Positions 23,314 to 32,077 of a stretch of DNA of 49,259 nt are shown here, one piece after another. Below the pieces are notes generated by a model. The model was not told the origin of the DNA and ran no database searches. It was given only the letters and a program-made list of their open reading frames with translations. Every line of letters begins with the position of its first letter. The first letter of the stretch is position 1. Both the position numbers and the translations under genes were made by a program. Source of the DNA: an uncultured Ruminococcus sp. (lineage in GTDB: Bacteria; Bacillota; Clostridia; Oscillospirales; Ruminococcaceae); NCBI GenBank assembly GCA_937902395.1, contig CALGTV010000062.1, forward strand, positions 1 through 49,259. Direction: 5' to 3'.

Positions 23314-23868
23314 TCATAGTTTTTGTTCGGGAATTTGTTTTTGCCTGAATACATATTTGTCTGTAACATTAATAGAAAGAGCAGCCACCATAATTCCGAG
23401 TATTGCTCCGCCAACAATATCAGTTGGGAAATGTACATAAAGATATAACCTTGAAAAAGCTATCAGAATTGCCATTACAAACGAGGGAATTCCCAATCGC
23501 TTATCATAATGATATAAAATTGAAGCTGCACAGAAACTTGATAAAGTATGTCCAGACGGGAAAGAAAAGTCCTGAGGATTTGCAATGAGCATATCCTGCA
23601 CTTCAACTATCCAACAAGGTCTATCACGCTGTACCGTATTTTTTACAATAAAATTGCCTATAATCACACCGAAAACAAGCCCGATAAGCATTGTAATACT
23701 GCATTTGCGATATTTTGCCTTAGCAGATATCACAAGCGCTATGACGACCCAGAATATACCAAGATTTCCGCACATAGTTACCATAGGCATTACAGCATCA
23801 AGAAAGCCACTTCTCAGATTGTTACGTATAAATTCAAGGACTTCAAATTCAAATTCCTGCAAAATCAA
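23314..23868 (-). CDS. PAP2-family membrane phosphatase
   Basis: 184 residues, five to six membrane segments. The three acid-phosphatase motifs are present: KNTVQRDRP (KxxxxxxRP), FPSGHT (PSGH) and SRLYLYVHFPTD (SRxxxxxHxxxD). Members dephosphorylate undecaprenyl pyrophosphate (BcrC-like) or phosphatidic acid and phosphatidylglycerol phosphate at the membrane; the exact substrate is not evident. The gene follows the phosphofructokinase gene by 27 bases and shares its terminator. Confidence 0.92.
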   Translation of the reverse strand: MILQEFEFEVLEFIRNNLRSGFLDAVMPMVTMCGNLGIFWVVIALVISAKAKYRKCSITMLIGLVFGVIIGNFIVKNTVQRDRPCWIVEVQDMLIANPQDFSFPSGHTLSSFCAASILYHYDKRLGIPSFVMAILIAFSRLYLYVHFPTDIVGGAILGIMVAALSINVTDKYVFRQKQIPEQKL

Positions 23869-23895
23869 AACTCCTTTTCAATCGGTGGTTTAGGA

Positions 23896-25113
23896 TTATT
23901 TAAGCACTGATTCCTGAATAGCAAAATGCTTTGGCAGTCCCTGCTCCATGACTATATTCAATTCCCCCTGAATTAAGGGAAGAAAATATTTTAAAGCATT
24001 ATCGCTGATATTGTTCCCCGATGGCGTAATAAAATCATCAGGAAGAAATTTTTCATTATTGGCAATATTTGCTGCATTTGTTGTTTCAATAACTACAGTG
24101 TAAGGCATTTCATTTACACGGCGGAACACCATTACCTTTCCGGTTTCGCCATTAAGCGCACAACTTACACCTGCTGAACCTATTGCTTCAGCTTCATCTA
24201 TATCAGTTTTTGAGCATATATGTGAAGAACATCTCTGCATTACATTAAGTTCAATAGAGCGCACCTTGCAGCCGATTTCCTTTCGTACAGCTTCCTCCAG
24301 ATATTTTCCAATACCAGACAAATACTTATGACCAAAATTGTCAACTACGCCAGATTGCACCCCTTCCGGAACTTCGATACCCTCAGATACAGCAACAATA
24401 ACGGCTTTGTGCTTAGCCATTTCTTGACGGACATCTCTCATGAATGCTTCAAGAGAAAAGCTTCTTTCAGGAACATATATAAGATGTGGTGCTGTTTCTC
24501 CCAGTGCATGAAGAACAGCACTTGAAGCTGTAAGCCAGCCTGCATGACGCCCCATTACTTCTACAATTGTAACAGAGGGTATACTGTAAACTGAACTGTC
24601 ACGAACAATTTCACGCATTGTAGCTGCTACGTATTTAGCTGCAGAGCCAAATCCTGGAGTATGATCTGTTATACAAAGGTCATTATCAATTGTTTTAGGA
24701 ATTCCAATAACTTTTATATCAGCATTTTCTTGTCTGAAATATTCAGAAAGTTTATTTACTGTATCCATGGAATCATTTCCGCCTATGTAGAAAAAAGCTC
24801 CTATCTGACGCTGTTCAAGGGTTTTGAGTATTTTTTGATAAACCGAATCATCTTCATTATAATCAGGAAGCTTATATCGACATGATCCAAGAACTGTTGA
24901 TGGTGTTTGTCTCAAAAGTTCCATATCATCATTTGTGCGGATAAGTGTTTTAAGATCAACAAGATGATTGTTGATAATCCCCTCGATTCCGTTTACAGAA
25001 CCGAAAATCGCATCTATCTGTGATTCTTTTAAAGCTTCTTTAAAAACACCTACAAGTGACGCATTGATAGCACAGGTAGGTCCGCCTGACTGAGCAACTG
25101 CAATATTCATCAT
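23896..25113 (-). CDS. 6-phosphofructokinase, predicted PPi-dependent
   Basis: 405 residues, longer than the ~320 of ATP-dependent PfkA. The phosphoryl-donor loop reads GGNDSMDT and the substrate motif reads PKTIDNDL. In ATP enzymes these are GGDGS/T and PGTIDND; the Asp after GGN and the Lys before TIDND are the hallmarks of pyrophosphate-dependent enzymes. It phosphorylates fructose 6-phosphate reversibly, using PPi in place of ATP, a common energy-saving step in Ruminococcus-like anaerobes. GHAGWL-like MGRHAGWLTA and PERSF motifs are present. GGAGGG precedes the first of two tandem ATG codons. The downstream neighbour is PAP2. Confidence 0.9.
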   Translation of the reverse strand: MMNIAVAQSGGPTCAINASLVGVFKEALKESQIDAIFGSVNGIEGIINNHLVDLKTLIRTNDDMELLRQTPSTVLGSCRYKLPDYNEDDSVYQKILKTLEQRQIGAFFYIGGNDSMDTVNKLSEYFRQENADIKVIGIPKTIDNDLCITDHTPGFGSAAKYVAATMREIVRDSSVYSIPSVTIVEVMGRHAGWLTASSAVLHALGETAPHLIYVPERSFSLEAFMRDVRQEMAKHKAVIVAVSEGIEVPEGVQSGVVDNFGHKYLSGIGKYLEEAVRKEIGCKVRSIELNVMQRCSSHICSKTDIDEAEAIGSAGVSCALNGETGKVMVFRRVNEMPYTVVIETTNAANIANNEKFLPDDFITPSGNNISDNALKYFLPLIQGELNIVMEQGLPKHFAIQESVLK

Positions 25114-25136
25114 TAATTATCCCTCCAAAATAACGA

Positions 25137-25166
25137 ATTGCAGATTTTAAAATATTTTTCTGCAAT
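25137..25166 (-). other. Leader stem-loop upstream of PFK
   Basis: ATTGCAGA (25137-25144) and TCTGCAAT (25159-25166) form an 8-bp perfect stem in the transcribed leader between promoter and ribosome binding site. It may be an operator or an mRNA-stabilising hairpin. Confidence 0.4.
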
Positions 25167-25179
25167 TTCTTCTTTTTAT

Positions 25180-25208
25180 ATTATACTATAAAAATTAAAG
25201 GTTGTCAA
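25180..25208 (-). promoter_or_regulatory. Consensus sigma-A promoter of the PFK gene
   Basis: Minus strand: TTGACA (25208-25203), 17-bp spacer, TATAAT (25185-25180). Confidence 0.85.
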
Positions 25209-25301
25209 TGTGTATATCGCTTTTAATAAAATATACATTATAAATATTAAATTCATAATCAGTGAAGACATCGCATTTTGTGAAAAATATTATTTTAGGT
25301 A

Positions 25302-25330
25302 TTGACAAAAATATAAAAATGTTGTAGAAT
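25302..25330 (+). promoter_or_regulatory. Sigma-A promoter of secA
   Basis: TTGACA (25302-25307), 17-bp spacer, TAGAAT (25325-25330). Confidence 0.75.
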
Positions 25331-25376
25331 ATATAATGTATATAACTATACTTAGATAAAGGCGGTAATCTTAAAA

Positions 25377-28127
25377 ATGAATTTTTTGAAAAATGTTTTC
25401 GGCGCAAATGCTTATTCTAACAGAGAACTAAAGCGTATTGAGCCAATTAAAAATAAAGTACTTTCTCTTGAAGAAGAATATTCTCAGCTTTCTGATGCTG
25501 ACCTTAAAGCTAAAACGGCTGAATTTAAAGACAGACTTGAATCAGGTGAAACACTTGATGATATTCTTCCCGAGGCACTTGCTACTGTACGTGAAGCTGC
25601 TTGGCGAGTTCTTGAAAAGAAACCATATCCCGTTCAGATTATCGGTGCTATTGTTCTTCATCAGGGTCGTATCGCTGAAATGAGAACAGGTGAAGGTAAA
25701 ACTCTTGTTGCTTGTGTTGCTTCATATCTCAACGCTCTTTCAGGAAAAGGCGTTCACGTAGTTACAGTAAATGATTATCTTGCTAAAACTCAGGCTGAGG
25801 AAATGGGTAAGGTACTTCGTTGGCTTGGGCTTACTGTAGGATGTATTCTTCATGGTCTTAATAACGACCAGCGTCGTGCTGCTTATAACTGCGATGTAAC
25901 ATATGCTACAAATAATGAGTTGGGATTTGACTATCTTCGTGATAACATGGTTACTCACAAGGAACAATGCGTTCAGCGTGAGCCAAACTTTGCTATTGTC
26001 GATGAGGTTGACTCTATCCTTATCGATGAGGCGCGTACTCCTCTTATTATTTCAGGTAAAGGTGACAAATCAACAGATCTTTATGCTATTGCAGATAAAT
26101 TTGCTAAAACTCTTACTCCTACAACTGTTGTAGAAATTGATGACAAGGCAGATCAGGATTCCATCAACGAAACAGCTGATTATATCATTGATGAAAAAGC
26201 TAAAACAGCCACAATTACTCAGCGCGGTGTTAAAAAGGCAGAACAGGTATTCAGAATTGAGAACCTTATGGATCCCGATAACCTTACTCTGCTTCACCAT
26301 ATCAATCAAGCTATCAAAGCAAATGGCATTATGAAAAACGAAATTGACTATGTTGTTCAGGACGGAGAAATTGTTATCGTTGATGAATTTACAGGTCGTC
26401 TTATGCTTGGCCGTCGTTTTAATGATGGTCTACATCAGGCAATTGAGGCTAAGGAAGGCGTTAAGATCAAGAGTGAATCTAAAACTCTTGCTACCATTAC
26501 TTTCCAGAATTTTTTCCGTCTTTACAATAAACTTTCAGGTATGACTGGTACCGCTATGACAGAGGAAGATGAATTTAAGGAAATTTACAAACTGGATGTT
26601 ATTGCTATTCCTACAAATAAGCCTGTAATCCGTATTGATCACAATGACCAGGTTTATACTTCTGAAAAAGGTAAGTATTCCGCTATTATTGATAAAATTA
26701 TTGAGTGTAACCAGAAAGGACAGCCTATCCTTGTTGGTACTGTTTCTATTGAAAAATCAGAGCTTCTTTCTGCTATGCTCAAGCGTAAGGGTATAAAACA
26801 TGAGGTTCTCAATGCTAAACATCATGCTAAAGAAGCGGAAATTGTTGCTCAGGCCGGTAAGTACGGTGCTGTTACTATTGCCACCAATATGGCTGGTCGT
26901 GGTACTGATATCATGCTTGGTGGTAATGCTGAATTCCTTGCACGTGCAGAATTGAGAAAACGCGAAGTTCCTGAAGAGATTATCTCAGAGGCTATAGGCT
27001 ATGCTGATACAGATAATGAAGAAATCTTAAAGGCAAGAGAACTTTATCAGCAGCTCTACAATAAGTATAATGCTGAGGTTAAGGAAAAGGCTGAAAAAGT
27101 TCGTGAAGTTGGTGGTCTTTTTATTCTCGGTACAGAACGTCATGAATCAAGACGTATTGACAATCAGCTCCGTGGACGTTCAGGTCGTCAGGGCGATGAA
27201 GGTGAAAGCTGTTTCTTCCTTTCTGTTGAAGATGATCTTATGCGTATCTTTGCTGGTGATCGTCTCGAAAACATGCTGAAGGTGTTCAACGTTGAAGAAA
27301 CAATGCCTATTGAAAGTAAGGCTCTTACACGCATTATCGAATCTTCACAGAAAAAGGTTGAGGGACGTAACTTCTCAATCCGTAAGAACGTCCTCAACTA
27401 TGATGATGTAATGAATACTCAGCGTGAGATTATTTATAAGCAGCGTGCACAGGTACTTGATGGTGAGGATCTCCACAAAGATATTCTCAAGATGATGGAA
27501 GATCTTATAACATCTACTGTTAATACTTACCTTGCTGATGAGGACGAGCGTGAAAATTGGAATATTGTTGGTCTTAAAGAATATTTCCTTGGTTGGCTTA
27601 TTGACGAGGAAGATCTCACATTCACAGAAGACGAACTCAAAACAGTTACACGCGAAGAAATTGCAAACGCACTCAATGAAAAGTGCGGTACAATATATCA
27701 GGCTAAGGAAGAAGAGTACGGAAGCGAAATTATACGCGAAGTTGAACGCGTTATTCTCCTTAAGGTTGTTGATACAAAGTGGATGGCTCATATCGATGAT
27801 ATGGAAGAACTCAAAAAGGGTATTGGTCTCCGCGGTTACGGTCAGAAGAATCCTGTTATCGAATACAGATACGAAGGATTTGAAATGTTTGACGCTATGG
27901 TTGAATCCATTCGCGAGGATACTGTACGTGCGTTGATGACGGTTAAACTTCGCAAGAATGAAGCTCCCGAAAGAGAACAGGTTGCTAAACCTGATGCTCC
28001 AAATGCAGGTGCTGGCGACGGCAGCTTCAGCGAACAGGCAACTTCAAGCAAAATTAAGGATAATGATCCATGTCCTTGTGGAAGCGGCAAGAAATATAAA
28101 AAGTGCTGCAAACTCAAGGAGAACTAA
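25377..28127 (+). CDS. secA: Preprotein translocase ATPase SecA
   Basis: 916 residues, full length. N-terminal NBD1 with Walker A MRTGEGKT (near 102) and DEVDSILIDEA (Walker B), preprotein cross-linking domain, NBD2 with ATNMAGRGTDI and RGRSGRQGD, helical wing/scaffold domains, and a C-terminal zinc tail CPCGSGKKYKKCC that binds SecB or ribosomes and phospholipid. SecA drives Sec-dependent export, including the dockerin enzymes and lipoproteins encoded here. The ATG is preceded by a weak AAAGGCGG at longer-than-usual distance. It has its own promoter. Confidence 0.98.
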   Translation: MNFLKNVFGANAYSNRELKRIEPIKNKVLSLEEEYSQLSDADLKAKTAEFKDRLESGETLDDILPEALATVREAAWRVLEKKPYPVQIIGAIVLHQGRIAEMRTGEGKTLVACVASYLNALSGKGVHVVTVNDYLAKTQAEEMGKVLRWLGLTVGCILHGLNNDQRRAAYNCDVTYATNNELGFDYLRDNMVTHKEQCVQREPNFAIVDEVDSILIDEARTPLIISGKGDKSTDLYAIADKFAKTLTPTTVVEIDDKADQDSINETADYIIDEKAKTATITQRGVKKAEQVFRIENLMDPDNLTLLHHINQAIKANGIMKNEIDYVVQDGEIVIVDEFTGRLMLGRRFNDGLHQAIEAKEGVKIKSESKTLATITFQNFFRLYNKLSGMTGTAMTEEDEFKEIYKLDVIAIPTNKPVIRIDHNDQVYTSEKGKYSAIIDKIIECNQKGQPILVGTVSIEKSELLSAMLKRKGIKHEVLNAKHHAKEAEIVAQAGKYGAVTIATNMAGRGTDIMLGGNAEFLARAELRKREVPEEIISEAIGYADTDNEEILKARELYQQLYNKYNAEVKEKAEKVREVGGLFILGTERHESRRIDNQLRGRSGRQGDEGESCFFLSVEDDLMRIFAGDRLENMLKVFNVEETMPIESKALTRIIESSQKKVEGRNFSIRKNVLNYDDVMNTQREIIYKQRAQVLDGEDLHKDILKMMEDLITSTVNTYLADEDERENWNIVGLKEYFLGWLIDEEDLTFTEDELKTVTREEIANALNEKCGTIYQAKEEEYGSEIIREVERVILLKVVDTKWMAHIDDMEELKKGIGLRGYGQKNPVIEYRYEGFEMFDAMVESIREDTVRALMTVKLRKNEAPEREQVAKPDAPNAGAGDGSFSEQATSSKIKDNDPCPCGSGKKYKKCCKLKEN

Positions 28128-28141
28128 TTATAACCGACACT

Positions 28142-28170
28142 AATGGGCGGCTCTTTAAAGGTCGCCCATT
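28142..28170. terminator. GC-rich hairpin after secA
   Basis: AATGGGCG (28142-28149) pairs with CGCCCATT (28163-28170). It is followed by AAAATAAT, not a T-run, so it is a weak terminator or an mRNA 3' stabiliser. Confidence 0.45.
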
Positions 28171-28290
28171 AAAATAATACTTCAATTTTTGTGAATTCAT
28201 TCATAATTATTGATTTCTCAGAATGTTCTGTAACTGACAAAAATATTTATGAGGTGCAACTATGAAGAAGGTTAAGGAACTGGTGCTGAC

Positions 28291-29061
28291 ATGACGACAG
28301 GTTATAGTGTTTTTGCCCGATATTATGATAGCCTTACAGCTAATATTGACTATAAAAAAAGAGCCGATTATTTTCATTGCATAATAGAAAAGTTCAGAAA
28401 AACTGAAGGAAAGATTTTGCTTGACCTTGCCTGCGGTACAGGCAGCATAGCAGAAGAAATGGCTAAAATCGGCTATGATGTAGTTGGCGTTGATTATTCT
28501 GACGAAATGCTTGGCATAGCTCTTGATAAAAAATTTGATAGTGGTCTGAATATACAATATCTTTGTCAGGATATGAGAAAACTTGATTTATACGGTTCTG
28601 TTGACATTACTGTCTGCGCTCTTGATAGTATAAATCATTTGAACAGTCTTAAAGACATAAAAAAAGTTTTTCAGAATGTGGCTCTTTTTTCTGAGCCTGA
28701 CGGACTTTTTATTTTTGATATTAATACAATTTACAAGCATAGAAATGTCCTTGCAAATAATACTTTTACCTATGAAACAGATAAAGTTTTCTGCGTATGG
28801 GAAAATACTCTTCTGCCAGAAACTGATGAGGTAAAAATGAATCTGGAGTTTTTTGAACTTGAAGAAAATGGTTTATACTCCAGAAGCTCAGATAGTTTTT
28901 CTGAAAAAGCATATAGCGAGGAAAGTATTGAAATGCTTCTTGATGAGTGCGGATTTAAAGTGCTCGGAAAATATGGGGATGATACACTTTCCCCCCCTGC
29001 CTGCGATTCCCAGCGTATTGTTTATGCGGCGCGCTGTGTGAACAGTGGGCAAATTCTTTGA
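28291..29061 (+). CDS. Class I SAM-dependent methyltransferase
   Basis: 256 residues. Motif I LLDLACGTGSIAEEMA, motif II VGVDYSDEMLGIA and the later CALDSINHLNSL segment give a Rossmann-fold SAM methyltransferase of the Methyltransf_25 type. The substrate is unknown. The ATG overlaps the stop of a ten-codon mini-ORF (28262-28294) that has its own GAGGTG upstream, so translation may be coupled. It is followed 12 bases later by hslO, with which it is probably co-transcribed. Confidence 0.88.
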   Translation: MTTGYSVFARYYDSLTANIDYKKRADYFHCIIEKFRKTEGKILLDLACGTGSIAEEMAKIGYDVVGVDYSDEMLGIALDKKFDSGLNIQYLCQDMRKLDLYGSVDITVCALDSINHLNSLKDIKKVFQNVALFSEPDGLFIFDINTIYKHRNVLANNTFTYETDKVFCVWENTLLPETDEVKMNLEFFELEENGLYSRSSDSFSEKAYSEESIEMLLDECGFKVLGKYGDDTLSPPACDSQRIVYAARCVNSGQIL

Positions 29062-29073
29062 AAGGAACTTAAT

Positions 29074-29955
29074 ATGGGAAATTTATACAGAGCAATCTCT
29101 GCTGACGGTTCAGCTTTTGCTGCTGTTCTTGACGCTAAGGATATTGTTTCGGAAATTGAAAAGATTCATAAGTCCTCTGCTGTTGTTACAGCAGGTCTTG
29201 GACGACTTACTATAGCTGCCTCACTTATGGGATATATGCTTAAAGGCGAAGAAAACAGCATTACTCTGCGTATTGATGCTGACGGTCCTACAGGTCAGCT
29301 TATGGCTGTTGCAGATTGCTACGGCAACGTGAAAAGCTGTGTTACAAATCCTGTTGTTGAGATTCCGCTTAATTCAGTTGGTAAGCTTGATGTATCGTCT
29401 GCAATCGGAAAAAACGGCACTTTATCTGTTGTAAAAGATCTTGGGTTACGTGAACCGTATGTGGGAGTCATTCCACTTGTTTCCGGTGAAGTTGCAGAGG
29501 ATATTGCCAATTATTACGCTACAAGTGAACAAATTCCTACTGTATGCGCTCTTGGCGTTCTTGTCGATACTGACCTTTCTGTTAAGGCGGCAGGGGGATA
29601 TCTTATACAGCTTCTTCCATTTGCAAGTGAAGAATGTATTAGTGCCATAGAAAGAAATATTGCACAGATTCCGCCTGTTTCCAAGCTTCTTGACGACGGA
29701 ATATCACCACAGGAAATTACAGATATGCTCCTTGCAGGTCTTGAACCAAATGAGCTTGATACAGCATCCCCTGTTTACAAATGCGATTGCAGTCGTCTGC
29801 GCACAGAAGAAATACTTATAAGTATTGGTAGAAATGAGCTTGAAAAAATTGCTACTGAAGGCAAAAATACAGAGGTTTCTTGTCATTTCTGTGGAAAAAA
29901 CTATATTTTTACTGCTGACGAAATAAGTAAGCTTGCTAAAGGGGCTTCTGAATAA
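29074..29955 (+). CDS. hslO: Redox-regulated chaperone Hsp33
   Basis: 293 residues, the usual Hsp33 size. The N-terminal holdase domain is followed by the C-terminal zinc-binding redox switch with CDC (CDCSRLRTEE) and CHFC, the CxC...CxxC arrangement of Hsp33. Oxidation releases zinc and turns the protein into an ATP-independent holdase. GGLGRLTIAASLMGYMLKGE-like conserved core residues are present (LGRLTIAASLMGYML). AAAGGA precedes the ATG. It sits in a row with the methyltransferase upstream and a lipoprotein downstream. Confidence 0.95.
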   Translation: MGNLYRAISADGSAFAAVLDAKDIVSEIEKIHKSSAVVTAGLGRLTIAASLMGYMLKGEENSITLRIDADGPTGQLMAVADCYGNVKSCVTNPVVEIPLNSVGKLDVSSAIGKNGTLSVVKDLGLREPYVGVIPLVSGEVAEDIANYYATSEQIPTVCALGVLVDTDLSVKAAGGYLIQLLPFASEECISAIERNIAQIPPVSKLLDDGISPQEITDMLLAGLEPNELDTASPVYKCDCSRLRTEEILISIGRNELEKIATEGKNTEVSCHFCGKNYIFTADEISKLAKGASE

Positions 29956-29959
29956 TAAA

Positions 29960-30589
29960 ATGAAAAAGTATATTTTTTTTGCTGTTTTGCTATCATTAAC
30001 CATGACAACAGCAGCTGCCTGCGAAAATAAAAAAAATACAGCTGATTATGTTTCTGATGATGAACTTATAATATATACTGATACAACATATCCGCAAATT
30101 TCTGCTGACCATATTGATGCTGAAGCATCTGCTCAGAAAGTTGGAAAACTTTCTTATGCTCTTAACGGCTCTCATGTTGAGCTGCTTATAGATAATGTTA
30201 TTGTGAAGATTCTGGATTTTTATTATACGCCTTCACCTGAAAATATCACTGTTGCAGATTACAATTTTGACGGATATGAAGATATCTTCATTCCCTATGA
30301 ATCCCCTGCTGATTATGGCACATACTATTGTTATATTCCTGAAAAAAATACATTCGCTGAAAATGCAGAGCTTAACGACGTAGGCAGGATTATGAAAGTT
30401 ACCGATGAGGGAATTCTAACAGAAGACCGCAGTGATGACCTTACAAAGCGTTATGTGGAATATCAGTGGTTTGAGGCGAAACTCAAAGCAGTAAAAAAGA
30501 CTGAAACTTTTAAATCTGCTGAAAATGGTGAAATTATTACAAACGTTTATGGCTATGACAAAAATGGAAATGAGTTTCTTGTCGGCTAA
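29960..30589 (+). CDS. Putative lipoprotein with FG-GAP-like segment
   Basis: 209 residues from the ATG at 29960, four bases after hslO. A lipoprotein-type signal peptide ends at Cys21 (TTAAAC). The mature part contains VADYNFDGYEDIFIPYES, a Ca-binding FG-GAP/VCBS-like loop seen in the XAC2610-type lipoproteins. No other domain is recognised. It is expected on the outer face of the membrane; function unknown. The Shine-Dalgarno is weak, suggesting coupling to hslO translation. Confidence 0.7.
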   Translation: MKKYIFFAVLLSLTMTTAAACENKKNTADYVSDDELIIYTDTTYPQISADHIDAEASAQKVGKLSYALNGSHVELLIDNVIVKILDFYYTPSPENITVADYNFDGYEDIFIPYESPADYGTYYCYIPEKNTFAENAELNDVGRIMKVTDEGILTEDRSDDLTKRYVEYQWFEAKLKAVKKTETFKSAENGEIITNVYGYDKNGNEFLVG

Positions 30590-30597
30590 TAAAGGCG

Positions 30598-31857
30598 GTG
30601 ATTCCTTTGTATGAAAATAAAATCGATGATGCTCCTGTAAAAGCAGTACTTGTATGCGTTGATACCGGCGAATTTGATGCTGAAATATCTATTGCTGAGC
30701 TTGGCGAACTTGCACGTTCCGCCAATGCTGAGGTAGTAGGAGAAATGATTCAGAAGAAAACTTCTTACGATTCAGCTACATGTATGGGTTCTGGACGATT
30801 GGAGGAACTTCGTGAACAACTGCCATTACTTGAAGCTGAGCTTGTTATATTCGATCATGAATTAACAGGTGTTCAGGTACGTAATATTGAAGAAATCCTC
30901 GATGTTCGTGTCATTGATAGAACAACACTTATCCTTGATATATTTGCCCAAAGAGCAAGAACAAAAGAAGGTAAGTTACAGGTTGAACTGGCACAGCAAA
31001 AATATCGGCTCCCAAGACTTGTAGGACTTGGTACTTCCCTTTCTCGTCTTGGAGGTGGAATCGGTACACGTGGCCCAGGTGAAACAAAGCTTGAAACGGA
31101 CAAGCGCCATATACGAAAGAGAATCTCATATCTTGAATCAGAACTTGAAGAGCTGAAAAAGCATCGTAATTTTTCCCGTTCAAGACGAAAAAAAGACGGT
31201 GTCTTATGCGCCGCTATTGTTGGATATACAAATGTAGGAAAGTCTACGCTGATGAATGCGCTGACTGATGCTGGAGTATTGGCTGAAAATAAGCTTTTTG
31301 CAACTCTTGATATAACTTCCCGTTCAATTGAACTACCAGACGGAAGAAGCGTTATGCTTATTGATACCGTAGGACTTATCCGCAGATTACCACATAATCT
31401 TGTTGAGGCATTCAAATCTACCCTTGAAGAAGCTGCGGCAGCAGATATAATTCTTAACGTGCAGGATTTGTCATCTACAGAATACGAGCAGCAAGCAAAG
31501 GTTACAAGAGAGCTACTTTCGGAGCTTGGATGCGACGGAATTCCTGTAGTTAATGTAATGAATAAAGCAGACACAGCTACAAATCTTGATACTATTTTTG
31601 AGGATGACAATACTGTTATTATTTCTGCGAAAAACAGATTAGGATTTAAACGATTGCTTGACTGTATTGTAAAAAATCTTCCAGAAACTGCCAAACGTAT
31701 GAAACTACTTGTTCCTTATGATATGACAGCATTTATAGGCAGAATTCGAATTGACGGAAAAATATTTACTGAAGATTATACTGAAAACGGAACTCTTGTT
31801 GACGCTCTTGTTGATGTAAAACTTATAAAAGAGGCTGAAAAATATATCTTTGAGTAG
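30598..31857 (+). CDS. hflX: Ribosome-associated GTPase HflX
   Basis: 419 residues from a GTG at 30598. AAAGGCG abuts that GTG, so a TTG at 30607 (starting YENKIDDAPVK) is an equally plausible start. The N-terminal HflX domain ends in the signature GPGETKLETDKRHI, followed by a coiled linker and the G domain: GYTNVGKST (Walker A, near 207), DTVGLIRRLP (G3) and NVMNKADT (NKxD). HflX splits stalled or hibernating 70S ribosomes during stress. It follows the lipoprotein gene by eight bases and ends at a strong terminator. Confidence 0.95.
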   Translation: MIPLYENKIDDAPVKAVLVCVDTGEFDAEISIAELGELARSANAEVVGEMIQKKTSYDSATCMGSGRLEELREQLPLLEAELVIFDHELTGVQVRNIEEILDVRVIDRTTLILDIFAQRARTKEGKLQVELAQQKYRLPRLVGLGTSLSRLGGGIGTRGPGETKLETDKRHIRKRISYLESELEELKKHRNFSRSRRKKDGVLCAAIVGYTNVGKSTLMNALTDAGVLAENKLFATLDITSRSIELPDGRSVMLIDTVGLIRRLPHNLVEAFKSTLEEAAAADIILNVQDLSSTEYEQQAKVTRELLSELGCDGIPVVNVMNKADTATNLDTIFEDDNTVIISAKNRLGFKRLLDCIVKNLPETAKRMKLLVPYDMTAFIGRIRIDGKIFTEDYTENGTLVDALVDVKLIKEAEKYIFE

Positions 31858-31883
31858 AAAATATAAAATTTATATATAAACCA

Positions 31884-31925
31884 AAACAGGCAGATACCCC
31901 GTTATGATGTATCGCCTGTTTTTAT
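31884..31925 (+). terminator. Terminator of the hslO-hflX gene row
   Basis: AAACAGGC-A-GATA pairs with TATC-GCCTGTTT and continues into TTTTATTTT, 26 bases after the hflX stop. Confidence 0.85.
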
Positions 31926-31972
31926 TTTAAATCATTAAGTCAAAATGCCCTATCCCATTGCAAAACGCGCTG

Positions 31973-31994
31973 TTGTTATTGTGCATAATAACAA
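31973..31994. promoter_or_regulatory. Palindrome upstream of the NAD operon promoter
   Basis: TTGTTATT (31973-31980) and AATAACAA (31987-31994) are perfect 8-bp inverted repeats ending 16 bases before the -35. It could bind an activator or repressor such as the operon's NrtR-like protein. Confidence 0.5.
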
Positions 31995-32010
31995 TCTTTT
32001 CCTAAACGCC

Positions 32011-32039
32011 TTGACAAGTACATGAAATAGTATTATAAT
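32011..32039 (+). promoter_or_regulatory. Consensus sigma-A promoter of the NAD/ADP-ribose operon
   Basis: TTGACA (32011-32016), 17-bp spacer, TATAAT (32034-32039). Confidence 0.85.
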
Positions 32040-32062
32040 GATATTAACACAAAGATAATATC
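32040..32062. promoter_or_regulatory. Operator-like palindrome at the transcription start of the NAD operon
   Basis: GATATTA (32040-32046) and TAATATC (32056-32062) are perfect 7-bp arms around the expected +1, immediately before the AAGGAG of the first gene. The position suits repression by the encoded NrtR-like regulator. Binding is inferred. Confidence 0.55.
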
Positions 32063-32077
32063 TAAGGAGTATTACCA

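Noticed and set aside
30873..31694. 273-codon minus-strand ORF inside hflX
   Set aside because: It is the antisense shadow of a clear HflX gene, has a Ser/Arg-rich composition and no domain or ribosome binding site.
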